Shown: positions 8,629 to 19,153, numbered from the stretch's first letter. The stretch: 64,000 nt of DNA from JBJFCE01 sp964437825 (GCA_964437825.1 CAYTIH010000006.1:1-64000); one strand, 5' to 3'. Numbers and translations are program-made. The notes: generated by a model from the sequence alone, not told the origin.

Positions 8629-9117
8629 TTAGGAGTTTTCCATCAGAATATCTGCGTATTCGGCTTTGGATGCAATACGCAGATCCTCAGGCGAAAGCTC
8701 CATCTGCATCCCGAGCCTTCCGCCGCTGACAATGATCTTGTCATGCTCCTTCGCCTGATCGGCAATTCTCGTCACAAATTGCTTTTTCATACCGATCGGC
8801 GTACAGCCGCCGCGAATATAGCCGGTAATTTGATTGATTTCTTTCACATGAATCATGGATACGGACTTCTCTCCCACGCTCTTGGCAGCCTTTTTCATAT
8901 CCAGCTCCCGATCAATCGGAATTACAAAAACAAAATAGTGTTTGCCGGCGCCGACAGTGACCAGAGTCTTATACATTTTTTCATAGGGCTGGCCAAGCAT
9001 ATCCGCAATATGAATGGCGTCGATAAATTCATCACATTCATAGGTATGACATTCGTACGGAATTTTCATGGAATCCAGTATTCTCATTGCATTTGTTTTT
9101 TGTTCTTTTTTGGCCAT
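8629..9117 (-). CDS. ybaK: YbaK/EbsC-family aminoacyl-tRNA deacylase
   Basis: This 162-residue protein matches Cys-tRNA(Pro) deacylase YbaK, which hydrolyses cysteine mischarged on tRNA-Pro. Family marks are the N-terminal TNAMRILD, the substrate-pocket region with KTLV, and GYIRGGCTPIGMKK. It is 6 bp downstream of serA and is presumably the last gene of the serC-serA-ybaK transcript. A link with serine/cysteine supply is plausible but not proved. Confidence 0.9.
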   Translation of the reverse strand: MAKKEQKTNAMRILDSMKIPYECHTYECDEFIDAIHIADMLGQPYEKMYKTLVTVGAGKHYFVFVIPIDRELDMKKAAKSVGEKSVSMIHVKEINQITGYIRGGCTPIGMKKQFVTRIADQAKEHDKIIVSGGRLGMQMELSPEDLRIASKAEYADILMENS

Positions 9118-9123
9118 GATTCT

Positions 9124-10287
9124 TTATTTTACGACTCTGACGCGGAATACGCCTTCCACTGCCTGAAGCTTTTGAATAATTTCATCTGTTGCAGGCGACT
9201 CAATATCCAGCATGGTATAAGCAACCTCTCCGCGGGATTTATTCATCATGTCGGAAATATTGACTCCGGCATCTCCAAAGCATGCAGTAAATTTAGTAAT
9301 CATGTTGGCAATATTCTTATGGCAGATCGCAACTCTTCCGGTCTTATTGCAGACACCCATATCCAGTGCAGGATAATTAACGGAATTTTTGATATTACCA
9401 TTTTCCAAAAAATCCATCAGTTCCTTGACTGCCATCTTTGCGCAGTTATCCTCGGATTCTTCTGTGGAAGCTCCCAAATGCGGAATTACGATACAACCGG
9501 GTTTTCCGGCAACCGTGGTATTCGGGAAATCCGTCACATATTTTCTGACCCTTCCGCTCTCAATCCCTTTTAAAATTGCATTTTCATCCGCCAGAAGGTC
9601 CCTTGCAAAATTCAGGATCACTACGCCGTCCTTCATCTTGGCAACTGCAGCCTCATTTAACATCCCCTTGGTAGAATCCATTAAAGGTACATGTATGGTA
9701 ATAAAATCACAGATTTCATAAATTTCTTCCACATTCAGTACATGCTTGACGTCGCGGCTTAGGTTCCATGCAGCATCAACCGAAAGATATGGGTCGTAAC
9801 CATATACTTCCATTCCCAGATGCTTTGCAGCATTCGCAACCTTAACGCCAATCGCACCCAAACCGATAATGCCTAATTTCTTGCCCTCGATCTCCGTACC
9901 GGCAAAGCGTTTCTTTTCCTTCTCCGTTGCTTTGGCAATATTCTCATCATCCTGATCGGAAGCAACCCACTCAATACCGCCCACAATATCACGACATGCA
10001 AGCAGCATACCTGCAATCACCAATTCTTTTACACCGTTTGCATTCGCACCCGGAGTATTAAATACAACAATCCCCTGTCCCGCGCATTTATCAAGCGGAA
10101 TATTATTGACGCCTGCACCTGCTCTCGCTACGGCAAGAAGGCTGTCAGGAAGCTCCATGTCATGCATCGCTGCGGAACGAACCAGAATTCCTTCCGCCTC
10201 CGTTATATTTTCTGTTTTCTGATACTGATCCGTAAAATCCACAAGTCCTACCTGAGAAATCGGATTCAGGCAATGATATTTAAACAT
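9124..10287 (-). CDS. serA: D-3-phosphoglycerate dehydrogenase
   Basis: This 387-residue enzyme oxidises 3-phosphoglycerate with NAD+, the first step of serine synthesis. The Rossmann motif GIIGLGAIGVKVANAAKHLGM is followed by the 2-hydroxyacid dehydrogenase regions and a C-terminal ACT domain (about residues 315-387), which usually senses serine. It is the short ACT type without the extra intervening domain. The ATG at 10287 follows AAAGGA with about 8-bp spacing; the longer frame adds unrelated residues. It is downstream of serC in the same transcript. Confidence 0.95.
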   Translation of the reverse strand: MFKYHCLNPISQVGLVDFTDQYQKTENITEAEGILVRSAAMHDMELPDSLLAVARAGAGVNNIPLDKCAGQGIVVFNTPGANANGVKELVIAGMLLACRDIVGGIEWVASDQDDENIAKATEKEKKRFAGTEIEGKKLGIIGLGAIGVKVANAAKHLGMEVYGYDPYLSVDAAWNLSRDVKHVLNVEEIYEICDFITIHVPLMDSTKGMLNEAAVAKMKDGVVILNFARDLLADENAILKGIESGRVRKYVTDFPNTTVAGKPGCIVIPHLGASTEESEDNCAKMAVKELMDFLENGNIKNSVNYPALDMGVCNKTGRVAICHKNIANMITKFTACFGDAGVNISDMMNKSRGEVAYTMLDIESPATDEIIQKLQAVEGVFRVRVVK

Positions 10288-10397
10288 GATAATATCCTTT
10301 CTTTCCATATATGTAATGACTGTCATGACGTGTAATAACAAGGCCCATAGCCATGCCCCTCATCGCAGTTTTTTAATCCTCTTTTATCAATCATACC

Positions 10398-11480
10398 TTA
10401 TGAGTTTTCTTTTTCGAATTGTCTCATAAACTCTACAAGCTTTTCAACGCCCTCAATCGGCATCGCGTTATAAATACTTGCACGCATACCGCCGACGGTT
10501 CTGTGTCCTTTCAGATTGACAAAGCCTGCTGCAGCTGCTTCTTTTACAAATTTGGCGTCTAATTCTTCATTACCTGTCACAAAAGGAACATTCATCAGGG
10601 AACGATCCTTTGCAACTACAGTTCCACGGAACAGTTTGCTTTCATCCAGGAAATCATACAGAATCTTCGCCTTTTTCTCATTGAGTTCCTTCATGGCTGA
10701 CAAACCGCCCATTTTCTTTAACCATTTGAATACCTTGCCGCAGATATAGATTCCATAGCATGGCGGCGTATTATATAAAGAATCCGCATCCGCATGAATC
10801 TTATAGCGAAGCATGGTGGGTGTTCCGGGAAGCACATCCTCAGTAATCAGATCTTCCCTGATAATTACGATAACCACTCCTGCAGGACCGATATTTTTCT
10901 GCACACCGCCATAGATGACGCCATATTTGGTAACATCCACAGGCTCGGATAAAAAGCATGAGGAAACATCGGCTACAAGCGTATGTCCTTTGGTATTGGG
11001 CAGCTCCTTGTATTTGGTTCCGTAAATTGTGTTGTTCTCACATATGTAAACATAGTCCGCATCATCAGGAATCGGGAGATCGGAACAGTCCGGAATATAA
11101 GAAAAGGTCTTATCTGCGGAGGAAGCAACCTCAATGGCCTCACCGTACATTTTCGCTTCCTGATATGCTTTCTTTGCCCACTGACCGGTCACGATATAAG
11201 CTGCTTTCTTATTTTTCATCAGGTTCATGGGAATCATTGCAAACTGCTGGCTTGCACCGCCCTGTAAAAAGAGCACCTTATAGTTATCCGGTATATTCAT
11301 AAGCTCTCTCAAATCGGCCTCAGCCTCTTTGATAATCGTATCATACACCTTGGATCTGTGGCTCATTTCCATTACGGACATGCCTGACCCCTTGTAATCT
11401 AACATCTCTTGTGCAGCTTCTTTTAATACTTCTTCAGGCAAAACTGCCGGACCTGCTGAAAAATTGTATACTCTGGACAT
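10398..11480 (-). CDS. serC: phosphoserine aminotransferase
   Basis: This 360-residue PLP enzyme transaminates 3-phosphohydroxypyruvate to phosphoserine. It opens with the family N terminus VYNFSAGPAVLP. The PLP lysine lies in YGGVQKNIGPAG, and HRTVGGMRASIYNAM is the typical C-terminal phosphate-binding region. The ATG at 11480 follows GGGAGGAG. It heads the serC-serA-ybaK run behind the promoter at 11520-11548. No serB phosphatase gene is visible in the window. Confidence 0.95.
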   Translation of the reverse strand: MSRVYNFSAGPAVLPEEVLKEAAQEMLDYKGSGMSVMEMSHRSKVYDTIIKEAEADLRELMNIPDNYKVLFLQGGASQQFAMIPMNLMKNKKAAYIVTGQWAKKAYQEAKMYGEAIEVASSADKTFSYIPDCSDLPIPDDADYVYICENNTIYGTKYKELPNTKGHTLVADVSSCFLSEPVDVTKYGVIYGGVQKNIGPAGVVIVIIREDLITEDVLPGTPTMLRYKIHADADSLYNTPPCYGIYICGKVFKWLKKMGGLSAMKELNEKKAKILYDFLDESKLFRGTVVAKDRSLMNVPFVTGNEELDAKFVKEAAAAGFVNLKGHRTVGGMRASIYNAMPIEGVEKLVEFMRQFEKENS

Positions 11481-11519
11481 TTGTTCTCCTCCCGGTTTAA
11501 TATGTAACATTAATGAATT

Positions 11520-11548
11520 ATTTTACATTCATTGAAATGATACGTCAA
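11520..11548 (-). promoter_or_regulatory. promoter of serC-serA-ybaK
   Basis: The minus strand has TTGACG (11543-11548), a 17-bp spacer and TAAAAT (11520-11525), 40 bp upstream of serC. It overlaps the 3' end of the transpeptidase gene. Confidence 0.65.
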
Positions 11549-12962
11549 GCGTTAATTCATCCTCATAGTACATGATGACCGGCAGACCATTGTCAATATC
11601 CGCAAACAAAAGTTCCATCTGTTCTAACGGTACATTGATACAGCCATGGGAACCATTGGTTTTATAGATATCGCCCCCAAAGCGGTTCCTCCATGTCGCA
11701 TCATGGATTCCGATGTTTTTATATACAGGCACCCAGTAATTTACAAAGGATGCATAGCCCGGCCCCCGAAGAATCCGTTTTTGGTACATTCCCTGTACAT
11801 AGCAGATTCTGGACGGCGTACCAAGCCTCCATGCCAGATTTCCCGATACGATATCCGTTTCCAAAACGATTTCATCATCTTTTACATAATAAAGATGCTG
11901 TTTGGTCAAATTTACTTCAATATAATCGGGGCCGATATCATCCGTTCCCTGATAAAGCGCCTTATGGATATATTCCGGCTCACGATCCGACTCATCATGC
12001 ATGTGAAACGCTTCTATCAGGTAGCTTACTTCCGCTTTTCTGTCAATCTCATTCCCGTAGATACCGCCCTCCACCGTTACGTCTTCTCCTGTAACGGTTC
12101 GATATCTCCGCTCCTTGCCATAGGTATCATACTGCTCTGCAAGCAGATCAATATAGGCTGTAACGGCATCTTCATTTAAGATCAGAGCGCCGTTTTCATC
12201 AAAGATAAAATCTCCGTTCTCATCCACGAGGATCCATGAAGCTACGACACTTTCATCAATCTGCTGCGTTACATCGCCCAACAGATAGTTCATATGAAAA
12301 TCCTGAAACTCAGAAACCGATTCCCATAATTCAAGCGTATCAGCCCACTCTTTTATCAAAATCAGATTCTCATAGCAGCCTGCCAGCGTCAGGTCTACAA
12401 AATCCTGCCCGTCCGTCACCGCCTGATAAATTGCCTCATATGCTTTTTCCGGTATCAACCTGTTTTGCGTAGTATCATAGAGCTGATACCCGAATTCGGT
12501 AGAAACAATCTCCACCTCCGGCTCCTTCTGATAGCCTTCCTGCATACAGGGCAGCTCCCGGATCGCAGCCGACAGAACTTCTTCTTCATATATTACCTTC
12601 GGCGTAATCCGGTAATGGCCGAAGGAAAACAGATTCAAAAACCACAGAAAAGGATTTTGCTTTTCCCGGATTTCCTTCAATGCATCCGTATAATCCACCT
12701 GAAAATGCGTCTGGTCCAGCTCAAGCACTTCCGTTTCCGTATCGGAAACAGCAATCGTAATCTGTTCATTCGTATCCTGCTGTCTAAGCAGATCATTGAT
12801 TTCCTCAATATGCTTGCCGGTACAATATACGCCGTTCACATAGGTTCCAAGGCTGTAGCTGCCGGCATAATACAGAGCCAGCACAATATATACAGTTATA
12901 ATCGGCACTGTGACCGCCAAAATAGACAAGATCCAGACCGCATGATGTTTTTCAGTATTCAT
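11529..12962 (-). CDS. L,D-transpeptidase, YkuD family with PG-binding domain
   Basis: This 477-residue membrane-anchored enzyme would crosslink peptidoglycan or attach proteins to it. A single N-terminal transmembrane segment (residues about 9-32) is followed by PG_binding_4-like regions and a C-terminal YkuD domain. The catalytic Cys441 lies in SHGCINV, and GIHDATW supplies the conserved His. Clostridia often carry such Csd/Erf-like proteins, some linked to beta-lactam-tolerant 3-3 crosslinks. It is 24 bp downstream of ilvB, so it may be read from the leuB-ilvD-ilvB transcript despite its unrelated function. Confidence 0.9.
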   Translation of the reverse strand: MNTEKHHAVWILSILAVTVPIITVYIVLALYYAGSYSLGTYVNGVYCTGKHIEEINDLLRQQDTNEQITIAVSDTETEVLELDQTHFQVDYTDALKEIREKQNPFLWFLNLFSFGHYRITPKVIYEEEVLSAAIRELPCMQEGYQKEPEVEIVSTEFGYQLYDTTQNRLIPEKAYEAIYQAVTDGQDFVDLTLAGCYENLILIKEWADTLELWESVSEFQDFHMNYLLGDVTQQIDESVVASWILVDENGDFIFDENGALILNEDAVTAYIDLLAEQYDTYGKERRYRTVTGEDVTVEGGIYGNEIDRKAEVSYLIEAFHMHDESDREPEYIHKALYQGTDDIGPDYIEVNLTKQHLYYVKDDEIVLETDIVSGNLAWRLGTPSRICYVQGMYQKRILRGPGYASFVNYWVPVYKNIGIHDATWRNRFGGDIYKTNGSHGCINVPLEQMELLFADIDNGLPVIMYYEDELTLDVSFQ

Positions 12963-12986
12963 ATACCTATCTTTTCATTTGTAAGC

Positions 12987-14669
12987 TCAAGCCTTCTGTT
13001 TGGCTAAATCATCGGCATCAAAAACCTCACTGATCGCAGTTCCCGGAGATACCATCGGGAACACCTTATCATCCTCTGCAATGATACAGTCAAGTACAAC
13101 GGGTACCCCGGCCTGGACAGCCTCTTTCAGCGCCGGTGCAACCTCTTCTTTCTTTGTGACGCGAATTGCCTTACATCCCAGTCCTTCGGCAACCTTTACA
13201 AAATCAACCTTGTCATCCAGCACGGTCTGGGAATATCTGTGATCATAGAACAGTGTCTGCCACTGGCGTACCATACCAAGTACATGGTTATTAATAATAA
13301 TCTGGATGATCGGAATATTGTATCTGCTGGCGGTTGCAAGCTCATTCATATTCATGCGGAAGCAGCCGTCGCCGGCAATATTCACACATATCTTATCCGG
13401 CTGTCCCATTTTGGCACCGATGCAGGCGCCAAGACCATATCCCATGGTTCCGAGTCCGCCGGACGAAAGGAAGGTTCTCGGCTTTGAATAATGATAAAAC
13501 TGGGACGCCCACATTTGATGCTGCCCTACGTCAGTGGTAACAATCGCCTCTCCGTTTGTTACCCTTTCCAGCTCCTCAATGATATACGGGCAGGTCAAAA
13601 CATCCTTCTCATATTTGAGCGGATATTTTTCTTTCATCTCCATAATATGGCTGACCCACTCATCATGCTTTAAATCCGGAAGCAGCTCATTTAATTTATG
13701 TAGAATATCCTTTAAATCTCCTACAACAGACGCCGTTGACTTTACATTCTTGTCAATTTCCGCCGCATCAATATCTATATGAAGAATTTTGGCATTCGGT
13801 GCAAACATCTTAACATTTCCCACCACCCGGTCGGAAAAGCGAACGCCAAGACTGATTAACAGATCACATTCCTGCACGCCCAGATTGGAGGTTTTCGTAC
13901 CATGCATACCGATCATGCCGGTATATAACGGATCCCTTCCGTCAAAACTGCCCTTTCCCATCAGCGTGTCGCATACCGGAGCATTCACTTTTTTCACAAA
14001 GGTGCTAAGCTCCCCGGATGCATTTGACAGGATAACACCGCCGCCCACATAAAAATACGGCTTTTTCGCAGCTTTGATCAGCTCCGCCGCAGTCAGCAGA
14101 TCCTGCCGGGTATAGGTTTGCGGCGTCTTGATTTCTTCCGGTTTTACAGGCGTGTATTCACAGGTATTGGCCGTAACGTCCTTCGTAATATCCACTAAAA
14201 CAGGTCCCGGTCTTCCGCTCTTAGCAATCCGAAATGCTCTGCGCAGCGTATCCGCAAGCATTGTTACATCCTTCACAATGTAGCTGTGCTTCGTGATCGG
14301 CATGACAACTCCCGCAATATCCACCTCCTGGAAGGAATCCTTGCCAAGCGCCGGCAGATTTACGTTTGCGGTGATGGCAACGATCGGAATGGAATCCATT
14401 GCGGCGGTTGCAATACCTGTTACCAGATTTGTTGCACCCGGACCGCTCGTCGCCATGCAGACACCTACCTTTCCGGTTGCTCTTGCATAGCCGTCAGCCG
14501 CATGCGCCGCTCCCTGTTCATGCGAGGTCAGCACATGAAAAATTTCATCCTGATGCTTATACAGCGCATCATACACATTTAAGATCGTTCCGCCGGGATA
14601 TCCGAAAACAGTATCCACGCCCTGTTCTTTTAAACATTCTATTACGATTTCTGCTCCTGTTAATTCCAT
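12987..14669 (-). CDS. ilvB: acetolactate synthase large subunit
   Basis: This 560-residue ThDP enzyme joins two pyruvates to acetolactate in branched-chain amino-acid synthesis. ThDP and FAD features are present, including the catalytic Glu in TSHEQGAAH and GDGCFRMNMNELATASRYNIP, the GDG-N motif. The ATG at 14669 (MELTGAEI) has AAGAGG 8 bp upstream; the longer starts are too close to or upstream of the site. No small regulatory subunit gene (ilvN/ilvH) is adjacent. Order leuB-ilvD-ilvB suggests one biosynthetic transcript. Confidence 0.95.
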   Translation of the reverse strand: MELTGAEIVIECLKEQGVDTVFGYPGGTILNVYDALYKHQDEIFHVLTSHEQGAAHAADGYARATGKVGVCMATSGPGATNLVTGIATAAMDSIPIVAITANVNLPALGKDSFQEVDIAGVVMPITKHSYIVKDVTMLADTLRRAFRIAKSGRPGPVLVDITKDVTANTCEYTPVKPEEIKTPQTYTRQDLLTAAELIKAAKKPYFYVGGGVILSNASGELSTFVKKVNAPVCDTLMGKGSFDGRDPLYTGMIGMHGTKTSNLGVQECDLLISLGVRFSDRVVGNVKMFAPNAKILHIDIDAAEIDKNVKSTASVVGDLKDILHKLNELLPDLKHDEWVSHIMEMKEKYPLKYEKDVLTCPYIIEELERVTNGEAIVTTDVGQHQMWASQFYHYSKPRTFLSSGGLGTMGYGLGACIGAKMGQPDKICVNIAGDGCFRMNMNELATASRYNIPIIQIIINNHVLGMVRQWQTLFYDHRYSQTVLDDKVDFVKVAEGLGCKAIRVTKKEEVAPALKEAVQAGVPVVLDCIIAEDDKVFPMVSPGTAISEVFDADDLAKQKA

Positions 14670-14707
14670 ATCCATACCTCTTAGTTTTTCTCTTGCTATC
14701 AAATCCG

Positions 14708-16384
14708 TTATTTTGGCTGTCCCGGGATTTCAAGAATTGCACCGCGGTTTCCGCTTGTAACCATTTCTCTGTATCTTGCCAGATAACCGCCCGTAACCTT
14801 CGGCTCTCTCGGCTGCCAAAGCGCCTTTCTCCTTGCAAGCTCCTCATCGGAAACATGTAAATTCAAGGTCATATTGGGAATATCCACGGTAATCCTATCG
14901 CCTTCTTCCACAAGCGCGATCGGTCCTCCGACTGCAGCCTCCGGTGATACATGCCCGATGGATGCGCCTCTGGATGCGCCCGAAAAACGACCGTCCGTAA
15001 TCAGTGCAACACTGGAGCCAAGGCCCATTCCGGCAATCGCGGAGGTAGGATTCAGCATCTCACGCATACCGGGGCCTCCCTTAGGTCCCTCATAACGGAT
15101 GACTACCACGTCTCCGGCAACAATCTTTCCGCCTTTGATCGCTTCAATCGCATCCTCCTCACAGTCAAATACTCTGGCAGGTCCGGTATGAACCATCATT
15201 TCTTCCACCACTGCCGAACGTTTTACGACAGAACCGTCCGGAGCCAGATTGCCTTTTAATACTGCAAGCCCGCCGTTTGCACTGTACGGATTGCTCAGCG
15301 GACGGATTACTTCTTCATTCTTATTCACCGCATGCTCTACATTTTCCTTTACGGTTTTTCCCGTAACCGTAATACAATCGGTATGTAAAAGCCCTGCCTG
15401 CATCAATTCGTTCATTACGGCATATACGCCGCCGGCCTCGTTCAAATCCTCCATATAGGTCGGGCCTGCCGGCGCCAAATGACAGAGGTTCGGCGTCTTT
15501 GCACTGATCTCATTTGCAAAGGCAATATCAAAATCAAAGCCTATTTCATGTGCAATCGCCGGAAGATGAAGCATACTGTTTGTAGAACATCCGAGAGCCA
15601 TATCAACGGTAAGTGCATTTAAAATTGCTTCCTTGGTCATAATATCCCTTGGTCTGATATTTTTTTCAAGCATTTCCATAACAGCCATACCGGCATGCTT
15701 TGCAAGCTTAATACGCTCCGAATATACAGCGGGTATCGTTCCGTTTCCCGGAAGTCCCATACCAAGCGCCTCAGTCAGGCAGTTCATGGAATTTGCGGTA
15801 TACATACCCGAACAGGAACCGCAGGTAGGACATACCTTCTCCTCATATTCGCGCACTTCCGCTTCCGTCATGGTTCCTGCAGCATAGGAGCCGACCGCTT
15901 CGAACATGGAGGAAAGACTTCTCTTTTGGCCCTTCACATGTCCTGCCAGCATCGGTCCGCCGGATACAAAGACCGTCGGAACATTGATTCTGGCTGCCGC
16001 CATCAAAAGTCCTGGTACATTCTTGTCACAGTTGGGCACCATAACAAGTGCGTCAAACTGATGCGCGAGTGCCATACATTCGGTAGAATCCGCAATCAGA
16101 TCCCTTGTAACCAGAGAATATTTCATTCCCACATGTCCCATGGCGATACCGTCACATACGGCAATCGCAGGAAATACTACCGGAACGCCGCCGGCCTCTG
16201 CAACACCGAGCTTGACTGCATTCACGATTTTATCCAGATTCATATGTCCCGGTACAATCTCATTATAAGAGCTGACAATACCCACCATCGGCTTTTTCAT
16301 TTCTTCCTCAGTGAAACCGAGCGCATTGAATAAGGATCTGTGGGGCGCTTGCTGCATTCCTTTTTTAACATGATCACTTCTCAT
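14708..16384 (-). CDS. ilvD: dihydroxy-acid dehydratase
   Basis: This 558-residue Fe-S enzyme dehydrates 2,3-dihydroxy-acids in valine and isoleucine synthesis. Cluster cysteines are visible in PNCDKNVPG, in [18 protein letters not shown] and in the first region. The end matches the family ([20 protein letters not shown]). Start MRSDHVKKG follows a GAAGGA site. It lies 38 bp upstream of ilvB and 19 bp downstream of leuB on the same strand. Confidence 0.96.
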   Translation of the reverse strand: MRSDHVKKGMQQAPHRSLFNALGFTEEEMKKPMVGIVSSYNEIVPGHMNLDKIVNAVKLGVAEAGGVPVVFPAIAVCDGIAMGHVGMKYSLVTRDLIADSTECMALAHQFDALVMVPNCDKNVPGLLMAAARINVPTVFVSGGPMLAGHVKGQKRSLSSMFEAVGSYAAGTMTEAEVREYEEKVCPTCGSCSGMYTANSMNCLTEALGMGLPGNGTIPAVYSERIKLAKHAGMAVMEMLEKNIRPRDIMTKEAILNALTVDMALGCSTNSMLHLPAIAHEIGFDFDIAFANEISAKTPNLCHLAPAGPTYMEDLNEAGGVYAVMNELMQAGLLHTDCITVTGKTVKENVEHAVNKNEEVIRPLSNPYSANGGLAVLKGNLAPDGSVVKRSAVVEEMMVHTGPARVFDCEEDAIEAIKGGKIVAGDVVVIRYEGPKGGPGMREMLNPTSAIAGMGLGSSVALITDGRFSGASRGASIGHVSPEAAVGGPIALVEEGDRITVDIPNMTLNLHVSDEELARRKALWQPREPKVTGGYLARYREMVTSGNRGAILEIPGQPK

Positions 16385-16403
16385 TTGATTTTCCTTCTTC
16401 CTT

Positions 16404-17501
16404 TCAGATTCTTTCGCAGATCAGGTCTCCCATCTGAGTGGTCGTAACCTGTGTAATTCCGTCCATATTATGATTCTGCGGCATAATGTCAATGGTGCGG
16501 TATCCTTCTTTTAATACCTGTTTTACCGCTTTCTCTATTTTTGCCGCTTCCCGATCCAGATCAAAGGAATAGCGAAGCATCATGGCAGCGCTCAAAATTG
16601 TCGCAATCGGATTTGCAATATCTTTGCCCGCAATATCGGGTGCGGAGCCGCCGCTTGGCTCATACAGGCCAAACTTCGTATCATTTAAGGAAGCGCTGGC
16701 AAGCATTCCGATGGAACCCGTAATCATACTCGCTTCGTCTGAAAGAATATCGCCAAACATGTTCTCCGTTAATACAACATCAAACTGTGCGGGGTTCTTT
16801 ACAAGCTGCATCGCACAGTTATCCACCAGCATGTGCTCCAGCGTAACCTCCGGATAGTCCTTTGCCACTTCGTTTACGATTTTACGCCATAACCTGGAAG
16901 AATCCAGTACATTTGCCTTATCCACACTGGTTACTTTTTTGCGCCGCTTCATGGCAATCTCAAAGCCCTTGACGGCAATTCTGCGAATCTCGTCTTCATT
17001 GTAGGTCAAGGTGTCGATTGCAGTAAGCTTTCCGTTTATTTCCTGTGTTTTTCGTTCCCCAAAGTAAAGTCCTCCGGTAAGCTCCCGCATAATCATCATA
17101 TCGAAACCGGCACTGCTGATTTCTTCCTTTAGCGGACATGCCGCCGCAAGCTCGTCATATAATACCGCCGGACGCAGATTCGCAAACAGATTCAGTGCCT
17201 TACGGATTTTCAAAAGTCCTGCCTCCGGACGTTTTTCCGGCGGAAGCTGATACCACGGCGATGTAGAGGTGTTTCCGCCGATGGAACCCATTAAGACAGC
17301 GTCCGCAGATCCGGCTGTTTCAATTGCCTCGTCCGTCAGCGGAATCCCGTGCACATCTATGGATGCTCCTCCCATCAAAATATCGGTAAACGCAAAGTGA
17401 TGTCCGTATGTATCCGCCACATGCTCAAGCACCTTTTTTGCCTCACGGACTACCTCGGGACCGATTCCGTCTCCGGGAATACAGGTAATGTTAAAATTCA
17501 T
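16404..17501 (-). CDS. leuB: 3-isopropylmalate dehydrogenase
   Basis: This 365-residue enzyme carries out the oxidative decarboxylation of leucine synthesis. Visible features are the N-terminal [11 protein letters not shown], the [13 protein letters not shown] region, [20 protein letters not shown] and [14 protein letters not shown]. The ATG at 17501 follows GAGGAAA; the longer frame runs back through the yajC terminator and is rejected. leuA, leuC and leuD are not in the window, so the leucine set is split. A terminator lies just upstream, so leuB should start its own transcript, though I found no convincing promoter in the short gap. Confidence 0.95.
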   Translation of the reverse strand: MNFNITCIPGDGIGPEVVREAKKVLEHVADTYGHHFAFTDILMGGASIDVHGIPLTDEAIETAGSADAVLMGSIGGNTSTSPWYQLPPEKRPEAGLLKIRKALNLFANLRPAVLYDELAAACPLKEEISSAGFDMMIMRELTGGLYFGERKTQEINGKLTAIDTLTYNEDEIRRIAVKGFEIAMKRRKKVTSVDKANVLDSSRLWRKIVNEVAKDYPEVTLEHMLVDNCAMQLVKNPAQFDVVLTENMFGDILSDEASMITGSIGMLASASLNDTKFGLYEPSGGSAPDIAGKDIANPIATILSAAMMLRYSFDLDREAAKIEKAVKQVLKEGYRTIDIMPQNHNMDGITQVTTTQMGDLICERI

Positions 17502-17544
17502 AGTTTTCCTCATTTCCGCGCTGCTTTTTGCGCATAATATTATG

Positions 17545-17578
17545 ATTAAAAAGAGGCGTTCATACGAGCGCCTCTTTC
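17545..17578 (-). terminator. intrinsic terminator after yajC
   Basis: On the minus strand AAAGAGGCG, a 10-nt loop and CGCCTCTTT form a 9-bp stem followed by a short T run. It begins 9 bp after the yajC stop. Confidence 0.85.
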
Positions 17579-17586
17579 CATGTTCT

Positions 17587-17907
17587 TTATTCAGCGTCAG
17601 GCTTTTCAACCTGCACAATTGCCGATTTCTGCATCGGAATTCTGCAGTTTTTGTTATTACCAAACTCAACAATTACAGTATCATCAGTAATATCAATGAC
17701 TATGCCGTAAAAGCCGCTGCTTGTTAAAACACTGTCACCTGTTTCCAATGTAGAAAGAAGTGCCTTCATTTTTTTCTGCTCTTTTTTCTGAGGTCTAATC
17801 AGAATAAAGTAAAAGAATGCGACGATCACAGCCAGATAAAGGACAATTCCAAAAATTCCTGTTCCGCCTGCGCCTGATGCTGTTTCAGCCTCTAGTAATA
17901 TTCCCAT
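17587..17907 (-). CDS. yajC: preprotein translocase accessory subunit YajC
   Basis: This 106-residue protein has the YajC pattern: a short N terminus, one transmembrane helix (about residues 20-38) ending in FILIRPQKKEQKKMK, then a small cytoplasmic domain with TLETGDSVLTSSGFYGIV. It associates with SecDF in protein export. It lies downstream of tgt, the usual neighbour in many bacteria, but has its own promoter at 17948-17976. Confidence 0.95.
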   Translation of the reverse strand: MGILLEAETASGAGGTGIFGIVLYLAVIVAFFYFILIRPQKKEQKKMKALLSTLETGDSVLTSSGFYGIVIDITDDTVIVEFGNNKNCRIPMQKSAIVQVEKPDAE

Positions 17908-17947
17908 GTGCTTCCTCCAAATTTATCTAAAATTTCAATCAATGAAT

Positions 17948-17976
17948 ATCATACACAAAAAAAAACAATACATCAA
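17948..17976 (-). promoter_or_regulatory. promoter of yajC
   Basis: The minus strand has TTGATG (17971-17976), a 17-bp spacer containing nine T, and TATGAT (17948-17953), 41 bp upstream of yajC. Confidence 0.65.
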
Positions 17977-18013
17977 GTGTTTTCTCAGTTCCCGAAAACA
18001 TTTCCGAATGATC

Positions 18014-19153
18014 TTACGGCAATGCTTCTCCCTGCTGCATACCATAGAGCTTTTCTTTTTTATATGCGGCAAAGCGTCCCTCATCAAGCGCGTTTCGGAT
18101 TTCTTTCATCATATGATTATAAAAATACAGATTATGCGTCACACACAATCTCATCCCCAGCATTTCTTTTGCTTTTAATAAATGTCTGATATAGGCTCTG
18201 GAATATCTGCGGCATGCCGGGCAGCTGCAGCCTTCCTCAATCGGTCTGTCATCCAGCTCATATTTGGCGTTAAACAGATTGATTTTTCCATGACCGGTAT
18301 ACAAATGCCCGTGTCTTCCGTTTCTGGACGGATATACACAATCAAAAAAATCCACGCCCCGCTCCACCGCCTCCAAAATATTTGCCGGAGTTCCGACGCC
18401 CATCAGATAAGTCGGCTTGTCCTTTGGTAAATGCGGAGTTACCTGTTCAATAATCCGGTACATTTCATCATGTGTTTCTCCCACGGCAAGTCCGCCAATG
18501 GCATACCCATCCAGCTCAAGCTCGCTGATCTGTTTGGCATGCTCTATCCTGATATCGTCAAAAACAGCGCCCTGATTAATGCCAAACAATAACTGATTCC
18601 GATTAATCGTATCCTCCAGACTGTTCAGATGTTTCATTTCCGCCTGACAGCGCTTCAGCCATCTTGTCGTCCGGTCCACGGAATTCTGAACATATTCCCG
18701 GTCCGCCCTGCTGGAGGGACATTCATCAAACGCCATCGCAATGGTGGAGGCCAGATTGGACTGGATACGCATACTCTCCTCCGGTCCCATAAAGATCTTC
18801 CTGCCGTCAATATGAGAATTAAAATAGACGCCCTCCTCCTTAATTTTCCGGAGCTGCGCAAGCGAAAAGACCTGAAATCCGCCGGAATCCGTAAGAATCG
18901 GCTTGTTCCATGACATAAACTTATGTAAACCGCCAAGTTTTTTTACGATTTCATCTCCCGGTCTTACATGAAGATGATAAGTATTGGATAATTCGATCTG
19001 AGTTCCGATTTCCTCCAAATCCGCCGTTGATACCGCGCCCTTAATAGCCGCAGCTGTTCCTACGTTCATAAATACGGGAGTCTGCACCGTTCCGTGAACC
19101 GTTTCAAGCTCCGCACGTTTTGCATTTCCCTCGGTTTTTAATATTCTATACAT
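18014..19153 (-). CDS. tgt: queuine tRNA-ribosyltransferase
   Basis: This 379-residue enzyme exchanges guanine-34 of GUN-anticodon tRNAs for a queuine precursor. It shows TPVFMNVGTAA, the active-site LTDSGGFQVFSL, and the zinc site CSCPACRRYSRAYIRHL with the later His (THNL). The ATG at 19153 follows GGAGGAACGG. It ends shortly before the yajC promoter; other queuosine genes are not in view. Confidence 0.95.
   Translation of the reverse strand: MYRILKTEGNAKRAELETVHGTVQTPVFMNVGTAAAIKGAVSTADLEEIGTQIELSNTYHLHVRPGDEIVKKLGGLHKFMSWNKPILTDSGGFQVFSLAQLRKIKEEGVYFNSHIDGRKIFMGPEESMRIQSNLASTIAMAFDECPSSRADREYVQNSVDRTTRWLKRCQAEMKHLNSLEDTINRNQLLFGINQGAVFDDIRIEHAKQISELELDGYAIGGLAVGETHDEMYRIIEQVTPHLPKDKPTYLMGVGTPANILEAVERGVDFFDCVYPSRNGRHGHLYTGHGKINLFNAKYELDDRPIEEGCSCPACRRYSRAYIRHLLKAKEMLGMRLCVTHNLYFYNHMMKEIRNALDEGRFAAYKKEKLYGMQQGEALP

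Noticed and set aside
17502..17586. T-box or attenuator leader for the leuB-ilvD-ilvB run
   Set aside because: The gap to the yajC stop is only 85 bp, and the hairpin there is the yajC terminator. There is no T-box sequence or leucine-rich leader peptide.
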